Below are positions 15,717 to 17,607 of a stretch of 17,607 bases of DNA, one piece after another; positions within the stretch are counted from its first letter, which is position 1; each line of letters begins with the position of its first letter. The notes below the pieces were generated by a model that did no database searches, was not told the DNA's origin, and saw nothing but the letters and a program-made list of their open reading frames with translations. This DNA is from Metabacillus rhizolycopersici (GTDB lineage Bacteria > Bacillota > Bacilli > Bacillales > Bacillaceae): assembly GCF_020075705.1 (NCBI RefSeq), contig NZ_JAIQUM010000086.1:1-17607 (forward strand). The letters are read 5' to 3'. The position numbers were made by a program, and so were the translations under genes.

Positions 15717-15755
15717 TTTACTAATATCTGTTTACTATGATGTTACCGATTTCAA
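15717..15755 (-). promoter_or_regulatory. Possible promoter, cre and half-operators of the msmE unit
   Basis: On the minus strand TTGAAA (15750-15755) could be a -35, but no good -10 stands at 17 bp. TGAAATCGGTAACA (15741-15754) matches the cre consensus at 12 of 14. Two direct TTTACT half-sites of the operator motif lie 14 bp apart at 15717-15722 and 15731-15736 (plus strand). They do not form the full palindrome seen elsewhere. The msmE unit may use a weak local promoter or be read through from the regulator gene, as no terminator separates them. Confidence 0.4.
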
Positions 15756-15800
15756 TTTTTTTGTACTTGTGACTGCTCCACCTCCTAATATGTTTAAATT

Positions 15801-16835
15801 TCAATCTTTTTTCCGACTTACACTCTCTCTAAATACAAGCTCAGTAGGTAGTACGACTTTCAAAGGCAGATCTCTGCCTTTCAATCGATCAGACAAAAGT
15901 TTCACAGCTGTTTTTCCCATTTCAAATGAATGGATTTTGACAGTTGAAAGTGCTGGGTTAAGGTATGCTGCTGCGTCAATATTGTCAAAACTGAATATAG
16001 ATACTTCCTCTGGAACCTTTACGCCCGCTTCATGCAAGGCTCTAAATGCTCCTAATGCCATAGGATCACTCGCGACGACCACAGCACTTGGTAACTGACC
16101 TTTATTGATCAATTCTTTCATTAGCATGTATCCGCCATTTGGGCCCCATTCACCGATTAGAACATTTTCATGTTTATAAAGACCTTTTTCCTTCATTACG
16201 TTTTCAAAAATCGATTTTCGCACATCTTCTTTTTCATAGATTCCCCCCTTGTCTATTCCTTTTACAAATATCCTACCGCCTAAATAGGAAATATTTTGGT
16301 GGCCTAATTCAAACAGGTGTTCTAGGATTTGATATGTTGCAGTTTCTAAATCTGAAATAACAACATCAAATTCATTCCCAGGCGGTGCATAGTCTACAAA
16401 TACGATATTGTTATTTTCATAGTAATTATCCTTTAATTCCTTAGAATCAACCGTGCCAATGACAATCAGGCCATCTAAGGAACGCAAGGCCCCTCCAGAG
16501 AGGTCCCTATTGCCTACAGTTAAGACAGAAGCAATATTCATTCCATATTGTTCACAAGTTCTCTCTACTCCCATTCGCAAGGACATGAAATAAGGATCAT
16601 TCACTTCATCTTCCTCAGTATTTGTGAGAAGCAGACCAATATGATGAGTTTCTGGCCATCTATCAAATTTCTCGCTCTTTTTCCTTGTTGGTTTGTAATT
16701 TAAATCATTCACAATCTCCATCACTCTTTTTCGAGTATCATTAGAAACAGATAGTGACGGATCATTACTTAGTATCCTTGATACCGTTGCCGTAGAAACA
16801 TCGGCTAATTCAGCTATATCTTTTATTGTTGCCAT
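15801..16835 (-). CDS. msmR: LacI-family repressor of the oligosaccharide locus, MsmR-like
   Basis: A DNA-binding repressor of 344 residues. The N-terminal helix-turn-helix TIKDIAELADVSTATVSRIL (residues 3-22) is followed by the hinge-region motif LSNDPSLSVS...RVMEIVNDLNYKPT and then a periplasmic-binding-protein-like sensor domain with HIGLLLTN, DGLIVIGTVD, ISYLGG, PSAVVVASDPMALGA and VSIFSFDN. The effector is probably a galactoside or galactose; this is inferred from context. Its own promoter carries two copies of the palindrome AGTAAANTTTACT and a cre, and the symporter promoter carries the same set, so it is predicted to repress itself, the symporter-gal unit and perhaps the msmE unit. 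It occupies the place of msmR in B. subtilis. Confidence 0.93.
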   Translation of the reverse strand: MATIKDIAELADVSTATVSRILSNDPSLSVSNDTRKRVMEIVNDLNYKPTRKKSEKFDRWPETHHIGLLLTNTEEDEVNDPYFMSLRMGVERTCEQYGMNIASVLTVGNRDLSGGALRSLDGLIVIGTVDSKELKDNYYENNNIVFVDYAPPGNEFDVVISDLETATYQILEHLFELGHQNISYLGGRIFVKGIDKGGIYEKEDVRKSIFENVMKEKGLYKHENVLIGEWGPNGGYMLMKELINKGQLPSAVVVASDPMALGAFRALHEAGVKVPEEVSIFSFDNIDAAAYLNPALSTVKIHSFEMGKTAVKLLSDRLKGRDLPLKVVLPTELVFRESVSRKKD

Positions 16836-16869
16836 AAAATCACTTACCTTTTTATATTTTTTATTTTTA

Positions 16870-16882
16870 AGTAAAGTTTACT
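16870..16882. promoter_or_regulatory. Promoter-proximal operator of the regulator gene
   Basis: AGTAAAGTTTACT is a perfect palindrome with a single central base, 15 bases downstream of the -10, at about +9 to +21. It is the same motif, in the same place relative to the promoter, as the copy at 7346-7358. It implies autorepression. Confidence 0.75.
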
Positions 16883-16897
16883 AAAGTACCTGTTAGT

Positions 16898-16926
16898 AAT
16901 ATAACAATATAAACGCTTTCATTCAA
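16898..16926 (-). promoter_or_regulatory. Sigma-A promoter of the regulator gene
   Basis: The minus strand has TTGAAT (16921-16926), exactly 17 bp, then TATATT (16898-16903). The predicted start is near 16891, giving a leader of about 55 nt to ATG-16835. Hexamers, spacer and flanking sites mirror the symporter promoter at 7373-7401. Confidence 0.75.
16908..16921 (-). promoter_or_regulatory. cre site (CcpA) in the regulator promoter spacer
   Basis: TGAAAGCGTTTATA matches TGWAARCGYTWNCW at 13 of 14 positions and lies between the -35 and -10, overlapping the last -35 base. This predicts glucose repression through CcpA. The geometry is identical to the cre at 7383-7396. Confidence 0.75.
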
Positions 16927-16974
16927 GTGTTTATTTTAAAATTCTATATATTTCCCTTGTTTTTTTATATATTT

Positions 16975-16987
16975 AGTAAATTTTACT
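16975..16987. promoter_or_regulatory. Upstream auxiliary operator of the regulator gene
   Basis: AGTAAATTTTACT is a perfect palindrome identical to the copy at 7462-7474. Its centre (16981) is 105 bp from the promoter-proximal operator centre (16876), ten helical turns at 10.5 bp, with the promoter in between. Confidence 0.72.
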
Positions 16988-17485
16988 TCGTTTTCAAAGT
17001 AAAGATACCTTACTTTCTTTGACATGACGAATAAAATAATGTTAGGTAATATTTACTCGTCATACATTTTAATATATTTATTTTGTTTTATTTTTAAAAT
17101 TTAAAATGCACTTCAAAACCATTAAAGTAAAAACATAAGACTTCAATAGAACATGGTAACAAAGACATTCAAACTCATAATGGACATTGTAAATTTTATA
17201 TACTGTATCCATAAGAAGGGATTAAAGATAAATTACCGTTTTGTTGGTGTAATTGTTATGATCATTTAGATAGTTAGATAAACCCTTCTCCATAGGATCA
17301 ACCTTTTTTTACTTAAAGCGGGATTACCTGTTCTCATTTTTTACATAATAGTCAGTATTAGAATCCGGGCATTAATATTTAAAATAATTTCTAGATGACT
17401 TTTCTTTCTTTCTCCTGTTGCATTTTTATCTTCCCCCCCTCTTCGGCCGTTTCATGAAATTTCTCATTTGAAGCAATTAGTGGAA

Positions 17486-17607
17486 TGTCAACACTAAACT
17501 GGACAAAACTTATAAGGGCTGTTGTTTAAATTCAACAGGCGTTAAATAGTCTAATGTTCCGTGAATTCGAATGTTATTGAACCAATGTACATAATCATTA
17601 AGTTCAA
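17486..17607 (-). mobile_element. End of an IS3-family (IS150-like) insertion sequence, cut by the window edge
   Basis: The transposase tail (17510-17607) is followed by a likely terminal inverted repeat beginning TGTCAACACTAAACTGGACA at 17486. IS3-family ends start with TG, and an inner CTGGACAAAA is common in the IS150 group. The other end and any target duplication are outside the window, so completeness cannot be judged. It marks the edge of the catabolic locus. Confidence 0.75.
17510..17607 (-). CDS. IS3-family transposase, C-terminal 31 residues (partial)
   Basis: The frame enters from the right edge and ends at TAA (17510-17512). The visible end includes YVHWFNNIRIHGTLDYLTPV followed by EFKQQPL. 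This is the standard C-terminus of IS150-type OrfB integrases (rve_3 region: NxxRxHxxLxYLTPxEF). The DDE catalytic core lies beyond the window. No frameshift is seen in the visible part. Confidence 0.9.
   Translation of the reverse strand, partial: ELNDYVHWFNNIRIHGTLDYLTPVEFKQQPL

Larger units (their letters stand above)
16836..17485. other. AT-rich upstream region of the regulator gene
   Basis: The first 150 bases hold the regulator promoter, cre and two operators, listed separately. From 16988 to 17485 I see no supportable gene. There are scattered short frames, an AAAGTAA/TTACTTT inverted repeat (16996-17002 with 17010-17016), and a possible decayed ORF at 17341-17455 next to the IS end. 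The stretch looks like degraded intergenic sequence between the locus and the insertion sequence. Confidence 0.55.

Noticed and set aside
16996..17016. AAAGTAA/TTACTTT inverted repeat as another operator
   Set aside because: The half-sites are seven bases apart instead of the three in the confirmed motif, so the same repressor is unlikely to recognise it.
17045..17057. GGTAATATTTACT as a fifth operator
   Set aside because: Only 11 of 13 positions match the palindrome. It is 70 bp (about 6.7 turns) from the nearest good operator and has no promoter beside it; chance matches are expected in such AT-rich DNA.
17180..17269. 29-codon plus-strand frame beginning MDIVNFIYCIHKK
   Set aside because: No ribosome site, no coding-like composition and no recognisable homology.

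Overview
The window is low-GC Firmicutes DNA, most likely from a Bacillaceae species. Strong AGGAGG-type ribosome sites, CcpA-type cre boxes and Bacillus-like proteins point that way, as does an msmR-msmE-msmF-msmG-alpha-galactosidase order that matches the msmRE-amyDC-melA locus of Bacillus subtilis. Every well-supported gene is on the minus strand, so the locus reads from right to left. The species cannot be named from the sequence alone.

Right edge to 15.8 kb: the last 31 codons and end of an IS3-family insertion sequence, a gene-poor AT-rich stretch, then a LacI-family regulator with its own promoter, cre and operators. 15.7 to 7.7 kb: a sugar-binding lipoprotein and two CUT1 ABC permeases (no ATPase, so a shared MsmX-like ATPase elsewhere is inferred), a GH36 alpha-galactosidase, a GH32 sucrase and an aldo-keto reductase. 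7.3 to 2.2 kb: a second transcription unit with a LacY/CscB-type sugar:H+ symporter followed by galT, galK and galE. Left end: a gene-poor kilobase with a 240-bp inverted-repeat element and an unrecorded 36-codon putative zinc-binding ORF, then an orphan membrane-anchored sugar-binding protein with its own promoter and terminator.

Together the genes make a pathway for raffinose-family oligosaccharides (or melibiose and sucrose). These are imported by the ABC system and/or the symporter. Alpha-galactosidase releases galactose, sucrase splits sucrose or the sucrose core, and the Leloir enzymes GalK, GalT and GalE turn galactose into glucose-1-phosphate.

The most notable observation is regulatory. 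The regulator promoter and the symporter-gal promoter have the same layout: a -35 of TTGAWT, a 17-bp spacer holding a cre, a -10 of TATATT, a palindrome AGTAAANTTTACT just past the start, and a second copy of that palindrome 105 or 116 bp upstream. Those spacings are close to whole helical turns, which suggests a repression loop. Apart from this, the 240-bp element and the tiny ORF, the window is a fairly ordinary catabolic locus; I see no defence system, CRISPR array, tRNA or rRNA.
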